From: Lunularia cruciata
Lineage: Eukaryota; Streptophyta; Marchantiopsida; Lunulariales; Lunulariaceae
Assembly: GCA_948567375.1 (NCBI GenBank)
Contig: OX419756.1
Span: 38,206,333 to 38,270,332, forward strand
Reading direction: 5' to 3'
Length of the DNA stretch: 64,000 nucleotides
Below are positions 22,195 through 35,214 of this stretch, one piece after another. The notes beneath the pieces were generated by a model, which was given only the letters and a program-made list of their open reading frames with translations, searched no databases and was not told the DNA's origin. The first letter of the stretch is position 1, and each line of letters starts with the position of its first letter. A program made the position numbers and the translations under genes.

Positions 22195-23352
22195 TATGAA
22201 ACTTTGAATGATTGGATCCAAATTACTAAGGAGTGTATATAATTTCATTTAAGTAGCTTTCTTTAAAAAAATGTGATTAAAAAATATATGTATTTTTCTA
22301 CCATTAAAAAGTTTGCATTTTGCAACATGAGTACCTAAAACTCTTGTTGAGGTTTGGACTGTATGACTTGAGGTCCAGATTCAATACTTACGTACATCTA
22401 TAACTAGACCATATGTAGAGATCTAGGCAATTGTATATGTAAGATCTAGACCTCTTCTACAAGGTCCAAACTTCAACAAGGTCAAAAGAAGGGTTTAACT
22501 CTAGAAGGATCTTGATAGAAAGTCTAAAAACTTTTTATAGTTATCTAGACTTCTATATGAGGAGTTCAAACTATGAAAATACTAAGGCAAGGACCGCCAA
22601 ATGATTGTTGGGACCTTTTGTCAAGTGTCAAAAGCTTCAAAGTAAAGGTCTAACATTTGAGATTGGTCAAGTCCAAACTAGAACATAATGTAAATGCTTA
22701 TTTTTCTTTATCAATGCTTATCTTTTTGAAGGATACATACTTAAATATTTTTAACCCAATCTTCATGATTTGCATAAAGATGATTGAAATGTGAACCTTT
22801 ATAGTGATGGTATTTCAGCAAGGTAAAAATAATTAAAGCGTTATTTTCTGAATTATCTACTAAATTGAACTTCCTTTCAGCCAAGATCTAAGCATTGCAC
22901 TTAGAAAAATGCAATTCAACAAAAATAGCCATGTTGTACCTCTATATTATCTTCTTCAAGTACTAGTTAAAAAATTCAAGGTATGTATGTATGTATTTTT
23001 TGGCTATAAACTATGTTGAAATGCATGTTTTGCATGAACAATGACCTTGTATATGGAGAGTCCTTTGACTCTCCACATGAAAAATATCGTTCCATGATCT
23101 TCATGAAATGAATAAAAAACACGTATAAATAAGAAATCATTAGCTTTAGCTCACTCATACCTGAATACCACAAAATCCATCCATCTCGGCTTTTATCATA
23201 ATAGATAGGTCCACCCCTGGCTATATTTTTCAGTATCTTTTTATCTTTTTGACCTATACCCAACTAGGTTGGAAGTTTATGTGGTTAATGTTAAAATGGC
23301 CATCTCCGAATCCTGAAACCCAAGCGTTATCTACCGTTAGAGGTTTTGGTTC
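22195..23352. other. Spacer, nothing recognised
   Basis: AT-rich, with no coherent frame, repeat or RNA gene recognised. Confidence 0.55.
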
Positions 23353-23399
23353 AATACTACAGTACATAGGCCGCTACACGGCCTATGTACTGTAGTATT
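23353..23399. repeat. Perfect 21-bp inverted repeat, 5-nt loop
   Basis: Arms 23,353-23,373 and 23,379-23,399 are exact reverse complements around the loop CTACA. The arm contains ACAGTACATAGGCC. No mismatches, despite strongly decayed surroundings. Transcribed, it would form a stable hairpin on either strand. Confidence 0.97.
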
Positions 23400-23753
23400 A
23401 CCCATGTCCTTGCCTTTGGTGCGTTACCACTAAAGGGCCTTAGAGGCCAACAAGCAGAGTAATAAATCACACAAACTGCAATCAATCTTAAGTCTCTCCA
23501 AGACACTAGTGGTGTCATAAATATATCCTTGTCAAAAGTTGATATCCTGGTTGGTTTTTGTAGGCTTTTTAAAGGTGGTGCGCTAAACCATACTATATGG
23601 TGACCTTGTTGATCATGTGCTTTTCTGAGCTCAAAATTTTGGATGGTGATTGTTGAGTGTATCTTGCTTTTCAAACTAGAAAGTCTTAGGTTCCAAATAA
23701 GTCATAAGTCATTAATGTACAATGAGGCTTTTTAGGGGACATATCTTAATGCA

Positions 23754-25325
23754 TACTCCTCCAAATTGTTTTAGCTATCCAATTTTTGCTCATTTTTCTG
23801 ATTGGATATAGGTGTCCTTATTGTTGTTTATTCTATTGTTTGTTGATATTGCAGTTAATGCTTGCTCAATTATTTCTCTTGGGCATTCAAGATGAACATG
23901 AAGACATCCTTGAAAAATCAATCTATATTTGCTTATATGAGGGATTTATAATAGTTGTTGCCACCAACTTTCAAGGTTTCAATCATGCACTGTTGGTGGG
24001 TGAGGAAGACCTTATTCAAAGCATCATGGTCCAATGCCACAAAGGATCTTCTCACCAATTTGATGAGCTCATCAATTGTCATTGCAGCCACTTTGTGTGA
24101 CAAAGACTGAATAGCATTGAAGTAGCACAAATCCAACACATTGGTCTCAGGGCTATTTGGTGGCTGTTTTGTCATTTGAACATCAAGATTGCGTTCCTTT
24201 AATTTGGTGGCAGCTTCACAGAAAATTATATTTCCTGGTTTGAAATGAGGCCTTGCATGGTCTGCCTGAATGAACACCCCTTCCATAGTACCTTGAGTTT
24301 TTCTACCCACTGTGGGCCACTTGTTGTGAATGGCAACAAGCACTTTGTCAATCATGTACTTGCAATAAACATCATGATCAATAGATGTAATTGCCTTAGT
24401 TACCAAACTACCCTGGGGTGATTTTTGCTTGTGTGCTTGGCAGGCTCTTGGTAGAAAAAAGGGAAGTGGCCAAGGTAACCATCAAATAGTTGGTTTTTGC
24501 TATGATTGTGACGAGGGCAAGCAACCGCTGCCTTGGTAATGTATCTTTTGTTTTTGATGCATTGGTCGGGAAATGGCTCATCATTTGTAAGAAAATACTA
24601 GTGGTTGAGCTTTGTGATGTAGAACCACTTCTTGTTGATGTGAATGCAATTGTACATGATGTTGAAAAATGAAAAGGAGTAGTCGCTGATCCTTGATGAT
24701 GGCTGCAAATGGGCCAAACAGTACAAGATGTGTGCTTTCTTGTTTCCTAAGTAAAAAATGGTTTGATAATAAATGAATGAGCTTGGATCTTTCTTTCCTT
24801 AAGACTGGCTTGCACTTAACAGTATGTCATGCCCAAAGCATGCACTAAGGAACAAAGAAAAGGTAGCAGATTGACTGTGATATTTTTCATCTTGTCTGTA
24901 TCAATTTCAATCTTTTTCCACCCAGCCTTGCAAGAATTGACAACAGCTACATCACTGCCTTCTCTAAGAAAATTGTACCCTTGATGCTAGATATGGCTGA
25001 CTGTTTTGGTGCTGATGTTGAATTTTCCGGCTGCTTCAACAAGAGCAGCATGTTTTAATTTTCCATTTTCACTGCATGATAGCAGATGATGGAACATGGC
25101 TTGACATTGATCATTAATAAGCTCTTTGGTAGCAGAATGGTCAAACATTGTCACAAAATTGGCATTTGGATGTTGTTTTTATAGTTGAAAAACACTCACA
25201 ATTGAATTCTAAAACACCCAAAATCGAATTTAGAGCAGCTCATTCAAAATAATATGTTTCTAGAAATCTTTGTTTAATTTTACTTATTTTTGGAAAGTGG
25301 ACTGCTAAAACCAATTGGAGTGGTA
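23754..25325 (-). mobile_element. Mariner-like element, plant type, dead
   Basis: About 1.57 kb between TA dinucleotides (23,754-23,755 and 25,324-25,325). The ends are imperfect inverted repeats of roughly 30 bp: the left TACTCCTCCAAATTGTTTTA pairs with the right end read in reverse, TACCACTCCAATTGGTTTTA. It encodes a transposase relic on the minus strand. TA flanks and CTCC-rich termini are usual for plant mariner/Stowaway elements. Confidence 0.82.
23933..25150 (-). pseudogene. Mariner-like transposase pseudogene
   Basis: Read on the minus strand. An N-terminal helix-turn-helix region (ENGKLKHAALVEAAGKFNI, about 25,050-25,000) is followed by the catalytic domain. The block normally bearing the first Asp reads HINKKWFYITK (about 24,640-24,600), so that Asp is Asn. 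The second Asp is kept in FIQADHARPH. The third is in QPPNSPETNVLDLCYF (about 24,160-24,110), typical of plant mariner transposases. The C-terminal 157 codons (24,406-23,933) are open; the N-terminal half has stops and shifts. Catalytically dead by sequence. Confidence 0.88.
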
Positions 25326-26540
25326 TTGTGTGAGCCAAAATTATTTTTAAATTGTATCTTGGTGTGCAAATGAAAACAAAGCATACACAAGGAGAAGTGA
25401 ACTAAATCTTCTATACACTTAATTAGTTGGATGATTGAAAAAAGACAACAAGATACTCTTTTATAGCTTTTAATTGCATAAGTGAACTTGTTGCAAGAGT
25501 TATTTTCATTATTATTGAGTCTGCTTTCCTCGTGGTTTATCAAACTCATGTCAAGGTCAAGAAGAGGATTGATGCTTTGTTTTTGATCTAGAATAAATAT
25601 AGATCTTATTAGTATCAACATTCCTACCTTTATGCAATTCCCTACTATGTTCTTCATAAAAGACAATAAACACGATTTTTCCTGTCATGCAAAAAATTGC
25701 TCATTTGAGATCTTCTTTATTTTAAAGATTATCTACTAAAGATGAAAAATCAAACTTGCTCAATTACCTTTTGCTTTCCTATGCAAGGTAATATTACAAT
25801 CTTCCAAATGAGAGAGATTTATGACATATCTTCGTTACTTATAGCGAGCAGATCTTTGTAGAAGAGGAATAAACTTACCTCATAAAAGATTATTTTGTGC
25901 TATGGTTTGAACCCTATTCAAAGCTTGATTTTCATCCAAAGTCCACATAGATATTTCTTTATCTCTAGAACTATGTCAAAAATTTAAGATACATTAAAAC
26001 AAACTATGATGGGAAGGAGTTCTAAGACCTATAATATATCATTGCATATCGGGAGTAAGTGTACATGTATAGGAGGTTTACAAAAGACGGAGGATGATTT
26101 TTGGCCAACAAAAGAAACCAAGATATTAGAGTAAAGACAGTATCAAGCACAAGAGAAACTTTATTAGTTTTTGAATCAGAATATGAATTGGAAGTGAGGT
26201 TGTTGAAGAACTTGATGAGTATCGGAAGATTTTGTTGGTCCACCAAGAGATTTATTTTACCTTCTACTTGTAACTTTAAAGGCTAGTCTTCATAGTGTAA
26301 TGTTCATAATTTGACAGGCAAAATTTTTTTGGCATTAAATCATGTGTGGTTTGGAAAAAACTCTTGGTCTGATAAATAAGAATAAAGAGAAGGAAGAGAT
26401 ATTTAAAACTTTGAATCTAGATTAGCTTGGATTTCGTGGATAGACTGACTTAGATATCCTCACCCTAACTTCATCAACTAGTGGTAAGTCGTCATGCATA
26501 TACCTTTGATTAGGATAAAAGCCTAAATCGTAGTTGTCAA
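25326..26540. other. Spacer, nothing recognised
   Basis: Low-complexity AT-rich DNA. A 128-codon minus-strand frame at 25,280-25,666 overlaps the mariner end and resembles nothing I know; probably chance. Confidence 0.5.
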
Positions 26541-27080
26541 TAAATTTAGGGAGCCCGATCGGGGAGACACCCATCTTTGGTTGGTTCGGGAGACATCCAT
26601 TTAGAAACTGGATGGTACTAAAAAAATCAATCGTTCATGAACACATTATTTATAGTCCTTGTGTTCATGACTGCAGGCTGGGTACTTGTCAAAGCTCCTC
26701 CTCAATTCAACTCAAATTCTCAGTTTATGGTGTATACATACGCGCAAGATATCAGTCTCGAATGTCAGATGAGATATATAGAGACTCAATGCTGTTTCTA
26801 AGTTTAACTTGAGCGATAAATGTTAAAAGAACAAAATCTCGAATGACACATGAGATATATAGAGGTTCAGTGCTGTTTTTAACTTGAGCGTCAAATGTAA
26901 AAAAAAAGAAGGAGTCTAGGATGACAGATGAGATATACGGAAGATCAGTGCTGTTTCTAAGTTCAATTTGAGTTTAACACTTGAACGTTAAATGTAGAAA
27001 AAAATTATTTAACTCTCGAGGTTCTGGAAACACTGTCACAAGATTGATAACGGTGTTTCCCGACCAGCTCCCTAAATTTA
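26541..27080. mobile_element. Short terminal-inverted-repeat element (MITE-like) with internal tandem repeats
   Basis: Left end 26,541-26,571 (TAAATTTAGGGAGCCCGATC...) and right end 27,052-27,080 (...CCAGCTCCCTAAATTTA) are near-perfect inverted repeats of about 30 bp. Both ends have TA outermost, compatible with a TA duplication. The 540-bp interior is non-coding and contains three tandem units of about 80-95 bp (26,755, 26,836 and 26,915 onward), each with the TGACAGATGAGATATA-type motif and a GTGCTGTTTCTAAG block. Fits a non-autonomous DNA transposon. Confidence 0.75.
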
Positions 27081-30000
27081 GTAAAAAATTTATTTTCAAA
27101 TTTGGGTACATCTCACTCAAAATCGAGTAGAGAACTAAGAGAGACTTATGGAATAATCGATATTTTGAGAAGTATCAAACAATTCGAACAATGTTTGATT
27201 TAATCCTCCACTATCCCATTTTGAATCAGGACTACAGTTCTCAGTATCAGAAACTTCAAACCCATTTACTACAGAGAATGACAGAGTCGCTACAGCAGTT
27301 TGCTACAATCGGCCTCGAAATGAATACTAGAGATGATAGAAGAATCGAATCACTACAGAGACGAGATAGATGTCTGATGGCGAGAGCATGGGCGAGTGTG
27401 GAGAGGATATCCACGGTGGAATCCACGCCGAGAGAAACGGGGGAGAATATCATACAAAACAAACAAATTGCTACTAGCCTTATAAATTGAAAAGAAGAAA
27501 GTCAATGCCATCAGGCAGTAGCAACACCAATTCAACCTTGCAATTCGGAATTCTCCGATGTGCTATGAACTCAATCAAAACGACTTAAAATTCTCGGATT
27601 GGAATTTTCGTATTCTTATCTTATTTGAGATGTGATGTCCCCATCGAATTCGAGAGGTGTTCTGAATATGGAAGTCTTCCTTAGAGGAATGCGTTGATCA
27701 CTGTCTATACTGCGCATGCGTGCCAGCACATGAATTGGTTGATGAGTGCATGCAACGATGAACTGATGAATGCGTGCAACGGTGGTCGACGAGAATTGAC
27801 GGGCAGTAGGCAACGCTCTAGTTTTCCTCCTCTACTTACGTTTTCGATACAGTATTTACAAGTGCCCTGCCGTCGATTGTCTTGAACCAAGTTCCAGGCA
27901 AGTAGAGCGGCCGGCTTTTTTGAGATTTTAGGACACCGTGAATGTCCTTTACGCTCGTGGGTTGGTGCCCCGGTCTTTGAAATTTTCTAGATAATCCGAA
28001 TGAGGATGGGTTTTTAATTCACTTGGCCAATATCCACCATCAGATTTCTATCTCCTTCATATCCAACTTTAATTCCTTTTTCCGCAGGTCTATTCGACAA
28101 TGCAATTCCCAACCCAAGCAAGCAGTCGACTCTTCCCCGGCCATCAAGTACAATCCAGGTCGCCTGTATTATCTATTACACGGATACATGGCAAGCCGTA
28201 CGTTAAACAGGAGGAGAACTAGAACTAAGCGCCGGGTAGTCTCCTTTCCAATCGGGAAGGGTCTGGTACCATTCCAAGAGCAGCGCAGGGCTCCGCAGAT
28301 GCAGGCCCTCGGCTAAGGCCATGGACAGAAAACGTGGACTTTCAATAGCAGATGTCAGCTAGCAGTACTAGAATTGACTCTCGTGTAGTAAGTAGGAGGC
28401 ACCCTAGAGAAACACTCCGGGTCCGGCGTTAGCTTAGTTCTGCTCCTTCACCGAACTTTACACTATGGGACCCAGCAAAAGATACTACGATGGTTTTCCT
28501 CCGAGATGGAGGAAAACTGGAACGAAGCACAATTCCATGATTTGAGATTTCGGCAAGCAAAGCATCCGAACCCGGTCTTTGTTGAGATTCCAGGAAGAAG
28601 AGCAAGCATATTACAACATCGATGCTTGAAGCTCGGATGTATGACAATCAACCAAATTGCTGGAGGCTCGGAATTATATTACCACCTATTACATGATAGA
28701 AAGTGGTGATGATATACATAACTTAGCAATAAAAACATTACACATCTGCACCATTGTTAGTGAAGTGTTCAAAGCAGTAGAGGTGTTGTGTGTCTCAGCT
28801 TGTTGAACATGTCCAGCAAGTCTCTACGGCAATCCACCGTTCGGCAGCCTAGTATTGGCTCTTCTCCTGTGGCCGGTATCGTGTAGGGCTGGTATAGCGT
28901 GGAAGCGGCCGAACGTAAAACAGGAAGAAAGCTAGAATCAAGCGGCGTTAATGCCTTCGTCTGTTCTCTAACAAGCACGTGGGTTCACCGTTTCCTGCCT
29001 CTGAAAGCGGGGATTAGTGAGGTTCATTTTATGAGTACGTGAACTGAGTTTGGAGGGAGGGGGACCGAGAGCCGTAAAAGCTGGTAGCAATTCAAGCAGA
29101 TGGATTAAAACGGAGGCGAAGCCTGAAACCTTGATCCCAGGTGAAGTGCACACAATGTGCAGGAGGATGAGTGTGAGAAGAAGAGGAATTTCTTGCGCAT
29201 GATATGCAGCATCAGGAGAAGAAAACAAGAAGATCCTGTTGCTATGCACACGGATCATGGAAATTTGGGGGACAACAGTTCCAAGGGAGTGGCCCCCTGC
29301 ACTGCCGGCACGCACAGGCATGTGTTAAACACACGCCGGTACGTTACCACGAGCTGGGGGAAAGCGCTTATCATGGGTCTGTAAAAGGAAGCTCCTCAGG
29401 TGTTTGTATCATGCACGCTTTGTTTCTCCGACCGAAGTGCTTTACTGCGTCCAGACCATTGACCCGGACGCATTACGCTGTGCCAGCTAGTGGAAGCATT
29501 CAAATCGGCGTGAATCTAAAGCCATGCATGCACGACATGTTTATCTAGACGGATCAAACTAGAATTTCGAGCCTCACCACAAGTCTCATCCTCGCGCGTA
29601 CCTCGGTAATCTGTATGTAGATAATAATGCTGTTCGCACGCCTGCTGTAGCGTTTGAATTTTTCATTAGGAATAGGAAAGATGAGGGTACATGAATAAGC
29701 TAACGTTTTGGAGAAAGTCACCACAAATCCCGTGACATTGGGGGATCTAGCTCACTTGCAGGCGAAGAATAAGATAGTGCAGCATGTGGACAGGCAGAAA
29801 TACGTTTGAACTCGATCAGCTCTAGGTCGCACCTGAAGCTTGAGTGATCATGCTATAAGTCTCTTCCATTTTCTCATCAAAGACTCATTGAGTTGATTTG
29901 ATTCGCAATTTCTTATGGCGAATTTATCAGTGAATGGAATGATCCGGGAGAGAGAAATAACGGAATTTGAAATTGAGATCTTGCGGTGATAGTCAATGAA

Positions 30001-30620
30001 ATGTTACCTACATTCGCAAATTCAGCAAGAAAGGAAGAGTTCTAATGATCCATTCTGGGATGGGTCATCAGTTCTGATAACTTATGATATTACACTCACC
30101 ACTGAATCTTAAACGAGCGACTAGTTCATTGAATTTCTTCAATAGACGGGCACGCTATAATTCATTCAAACGGAGTGTGGTGTGCACAACTTGTATCCTA
30201 CTGGAAATCTCAAGAAACTTCACGCCTGTAAGTCGTATACATCAACTTAAATTTGTGTTGTTTTCCACGAGGTTTTCATGAACGAAAGATTCCGTATACG
30301 CTCTATTCAAATGTTTAAATGAATAGAAAGAATACTTACTGCAGTCTCTGTGTAATTCCATACTGTTGGCAGAAAGTAGCAACTCTCCTCGTGGATGATG
30401 TGTAGGTTAAATTAGGGGGTTTGTTGACATGGATTAGTCCACATGGCAACAACTGGACAAGAGTTGCCTAGGTAGTGCACCATGTGTAACTTTAAGTTTG
30501 GACTTTTGGCAGGAGAATTTTCAGTTGGTATTTTACAAGAGACCATCAACAATGCCAGAAAACGACAAAACAGCAAGGGTCAAAGTTGAATGACTAACAA
30601 ATGACAATCCGAAGACGGAG
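27081..30620. other. Lower-copy region, locally GC-richer, no supported gene
   Basis: Composition differs from the retrotransposon relics: more CpG and fewer homopolymer runs. Short frames exist, such as a 99-codon plus-strand frame at 27,191-27,490 and a 117-codon minus-strand frame at 28,968-29,321, but none shows a known domain or codon pattern. A degenerate direct repeat of about 38 bp occurs at 28,195-28,235 and 28,910-28,948 (CGT(T)AAACAGGA...CTAGAA...AAGCG). Could hold unrecognised exons or non-coding RNA. Confidence 0.4.
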
Positions 30621-30628
30621 TATATAAG
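30621..30628 (+). promoter_or_regulatory. Candidate TATA box
   Basis: TATATAAG in a GC-richer context (GACGGAGTATATAAGCCG), followed by a pyrimidine-rich stretch. No convincing coding region follows (an ATG near 30,696 meets a stop after five further codons), so this is only a candidate. Confidence 0.22.
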
Positions 30629-33600
30629 CCGAACTGTTTTGCCTACGAGTCCATTTCTGTCTTGTCCTTTAGTTCTCGTTTGCAGTGAGAATTCCATGGA
30701 AAAGATTTTGTCATGATTTACATTTCTCGTTTACATGAATCAATATGGTGAAATTGGGACAGAGTGTAGCAATCCATCAATAGCTTCAACCTTGGGTTCC
30801 AAAGGAGAGTATATAGGCAGTGAGGATACGAGAGTAATAGGAAGTGAGGATAAGAAGACACCTAGAGCCACCACCTTGAGCCTTGAGCCTTGTGCACTGG
30901 GTTGACTTGCAACTGTGAGAGTGAGAAAGATTAACTTGGCAAATATAATGACAGTCATCCATGATGACCGGCGTGATTGGGCTTCAAATCTCTTTGAGTT
31001 GGATTGGACATGCGGAAAGAGCTCCTTGTTAATAAGTGGTGGTTAGAGATCAAATTGAGGTTATCCTCACCTTATGCCCTTTGTGTCTAGCAGGATAAAT
31101 AGATTACCAATGCATCCGCCACAACTTTGAGGAGACTTTTAGAAGAACAAACTTCGTGTTTTAATTTGATCCCACTCCTATTTCTAAGAAACTATTTGGA
31201 GATAAACCTTTCTCCTTTGGAGAAAGATAGTTTGAAATTGACACCAACTTCAAAAATTACCTTGATCCACTTTGTATGTTTTTTACCCAATGCTGCGTGA
31301 AGTTATTGTCACCTTTCACAACCAGTTAGCATGAACTGTAAATGGGAGAAATTATGCATTGGTACTATCATATGACCTGGTTTTAGCTTACAAAACACTT
31401 AACAAGAAGCGGTTAACTCGAAATACCCCTGCTATTTCTTGGATACCTGCATGGACTTCATCAATCAGTGGGAAAATTGAAGCTAAAAAGCTGGTAAATC
31501 TGACTACCAAAAGATAAGTGAAGCCTGAGAGGACTACTGCCAAAAGCAAAGCTCCACCTCCAAAATTGAAGGTGAAGCCCCATTAAGAACCGAAGACTAA
31601 GTCTTCTCTCAAGAAAGCCTTGTCTTATTTTCACGACCTTGTAAGTTAATAAGTCTTTGGAGAAGTGACGAGCAAAGGTATAACCATCTTGATGCAAGCC
31701 CTATTCTATGCATAGCAGGAAAGTTGGAAAGGAGTATAGAGATCTCAAACAGAATATAGAAGATTATTATTTGAGTGCTAGGACTAGGAGAATAGAGTAT
31801 CATGAATCCTTTGATACACATACTAATAAATTTTATGCAGCAATGAACCCAATGTCTATCCTCCCTCGCCTCTTACTTCTACTCCTCTGACCAAGTAGAT
31901 CCAAATTCTCCCAAGACCAAAATTTTGCTATCAAATTTGCATTTTTCACCTTCAGATTTTACACCTTTGGAGCTGCCACAACCTTCAAATTTACCCCATC
32001 TTTGCAGTACCTACCTTTTGGTTCGCCAATTTAAAAACCAGCGCCAGAAGCAGAGGAAGAAGACTACTTAGAGACATGATGTAAACCCTTCATCTGGAGT
32101 GAGGATCCTTAAAGGAGAATCACTCTCTCTGGAGTCCAACTCAGAGAAATTCTGTCTCAAGGTCAAGGACTACCCTTGCAATTTGATACACCCTAGAGTA
32201 CAATGGGATTTATTTATGTGGGAGAGATCATCCTCATTATGGACTAAGTTGATATGCATAATATGGTCCATAAATTAGTGTCTGCTAGACTTCATGGATG
32301 AATTATTACCATTATCATAATTATTATAATTATCACCATGGGAGTACATTCAAAATTGTATAGGAATGACAAGAGAAAGTATTAAAGGTAAAGTGCACTA
32401 GATATTGAAATTTTATGAAGGAGGAAAGAAGTGGCATAGTCTTGAGGAAGAGATATCAAAGATGTAAGCGAGAACAATATATTGAAGCCAAGAAATCAAG
32501 AACAAACTCATAATTTGGTGGACAAGGTGTCCTAGGTATAGAACCAAGATAAGGAGTTAATAGATTGCATAGCATTGCAACCTATGGAACTTGTAGCTTT
32601 AGAAGAGTATGTCCAGCCTATGACAATGAGTGTGTGATCCTTAGTTGATAGATTGAGGAATTCAAAGTCTGCTGTGCAAATTTCTCTCCTCCCTTCTGAT
32701 TTCAGTTCTTATGTTGAGTATATTTGAGGTGCCTTATGATTATTATAGGAGGAAAATCTTCACCTTTAGATCAAAATCTAGAGTTGCAAAGCCTAGGTAC
32801 TCCAATTCAGCAGGTGGAAGGCCTTTAGAATGAGTATGAGAAGCACTATTTTTTTCGAAGAGGCAATTACTTAAACCAAGTGTTTACTGCAGAAACAAAT
32901 GTTGACTGAAGGGAAATATTAAGAAAGTGATGCCTTGTGGTTTACGTATGTGAATCCATGTTATTGAGGATGAGTCTAATATACGAGGTGACCAAAGAGA
33001 TGAAAAGGAGTTCAAGTATTACATTTTAGCTTGGTATGATTATTGCTAAGAGGAGTTCAAGTGGGATTTGCCACCGTCGCAGAGTTGGTTACTGAATTTG
33101 GAGAGAAGGAATAGTTTTCTGGTCGAACTTCCTCCTCTTCAGGTCTGCCTCCGAACGTTTTTGTATATGTAGTTAATTAGTTAGCTAGAGAAGTTATGAA
33201 ACTTTTTGGTTGACGTAGATGATGTTAGATACCAAAGGCTTTCTTATGTTTTTGTCAACTCTACACAATGCATTTTATATCAGAATTTTGATTCCACTAA
33301 CCTTAAGCTCTTTCAATTTTTCATATCAATCATTTTGAACCAGATTTTTATGTCCTCCAGTTTAATGAATGAAATCCATCGTCCTTTTTGAGTTACTTCT
33401 TTGAAAGAATTGGATCTGGAATAAATCCAAGCAATCTTTTGAATGGAAATTGGATTATAAGATCTACACCCAAACGTTGAGCGTGCAAAGAACTGCTAAG
33501 GGTTTTGATCCTACTTTGCAACTGCCTTAACTAAGAAGGTATAAGTTAGTGAGAAGCTGCAAAAATATAAGAAGATGATGATTGTAGGCAGAGTTCAGCT

Positions 33601-34786
33601 AGCTTAGTTGACAGAGTTCTCCTATAATGAAAATTTGGTATCTATATTAGGTGGACCAGTTAACCACTTAAGATAGATACTTAAATATTTATTTCTTTCC
33701 AACTGCAGTTTCAGCTTCTGAATTCTACACAATTACAAAGTCATCTTCTTATTGGATATAAAACATGCTCTTCTGATTTTTGGACAGTTGAAGATTGACA
33801 AATACAAAGGTTTACTACTGTGCTATTTCTTACATGAGATATATTTAAACTTTACTCTTGTTCTCGATGTAAAAGTCTCTTTGTTTACATTTGTGGATCC
33901 GATACATGTACACATTTCTGGCCCTGACCATCAAACAATGTTGAACTTTATGTTTGTCTGAGATGCGAAAATTCGTGTGTATTTCATTGTTGAGTCTGAT
34001 ACAAATTTTCCTCATGTGACTCATTGAATCGCACGTATATCCTATCTCCAGTACACTTTGTGCTTGAGGTGGACATTTAACCTATACCCTGCCTTCGTTC
34101 TAGCACTATGTAGAGCTAGAATAGACCATTTATTGGTTCGCCCACAACTTGCTGGGATAAGCCTTCCCGTGAAATAGATTATTTGCATTGAAAATAGGGA
34201 CATTTGCATAGCTCTGTTATAATGCAGATGCACCATAATTTCCACCATCACATGCGTCACATGTTCATGATCTGAAGAGGGACCGGCTATTCGTTGAAAG
34301 TAACGTGAATCCATAAAGCCACCTGCGGAAAGCAGAATCTCTTGATGGAGCGTGTTATGTTGCCATTTGTATGTCCAAGCCAACCTGCTATCAGAACTGT
34401 GGATCTATGGAACATTGACATTCGTGCGTCCCATATGATGAGACAATGATAACCGTAAGTCTGGACACGCTCTTTCCGGAGACAGCTGTCACTGAGCAGT
34501 TCCGCTTTCATCCAGGTTTATATGGGGGGTTAGTCTAAGAATAAACGGCTGGGAACATATATACCAGCCCCTATACAGTACATAGCATCAAAGTTCATGC
34601 TTGAAAAGAAGAACTCGAGCAGAAATGGATTCCCCAGTATTCCACCAGAAATGGCATTCCATAGGAGAACAATTACATTAGGTGATGTTATTTTCGGATG
34701 TTCTAGACCGGGTGATTTGCATAACTTGGATGGGATGTCTTAGTAGTAATAAGTCTAGTATGATACTCAGATTTATCATACTAGGG
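30629..34786. other. Low-copy region, no supported gene
   Basis: Short frames only. Around 31,460-31,640 a broken Lys/Pro-rich reading (KAPPPKLKVKP) suggests an old coding fragment that I cannot identify. A 113-codon minus-strand frame at 34,042-34,383 is unmatched. Confidence 0.4.
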
Positions 34787-35016
34787 ACAGATTTATCATA
34801 CAGACTCTATTGGAACTTAGCTCTATGTTATTTATTTTTGTCTCTCCCTTTTATATGGCTTGATGACGTCTTCCCATCCTTCATTTTTCCTCCGCGATCA
34901 GAACAGATTTTTCATACAGACTCTATTGGAACTTAGTTCCATGTTATCTATTTTTGTCTCTCCCTTGTATGGCTTGATGGGGTCTTCCCATCCTTCATCT
35001 TTCTTACGCGATCGCC
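34787..35016 (+). repeat. Tandem duplication, period about 116 bp
   Basis: Units 34,787-34,902 and 34,903-35,016 share CATACAGACTCTATTGGAAC, TTTTTGTCTCTCCCTT and TCTTCCCATCCTTCAT, with scattered differences. Non-coding. Confidence 0.9.
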
Positions 35017-35214
35017 TTTTATACTTTGGCACTTCGACTTAACGTACCCAAGCTGGCTAAAAGACTTAATAGTATCCCAAAGCTTGACGTGGAGAGACGT
35101 GGCAGTTTAGTCTTAGTTAGCCACGAATATATCAATGGAAGTGGCAATGTTCCTGTCCTGAAAGTTAAGTTACATAATTATTGAGAAATGCAAATTTCAG
35201 ATCTATTTAACTAC

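Noticed and set aside
25280..25666. 128-codon minus-strand frame beside the mariner element
   Set aside because: It crosses the transposon boundary and shows no recognisable motif; probably chance in AT-rich DNA.
28429..29548. Several 60-117 codon frames on both strands as genes
   Set aside because: They overlap each other on opposite strands, lack domains, and are short enough to occur by chance in this GC-richer stretch.
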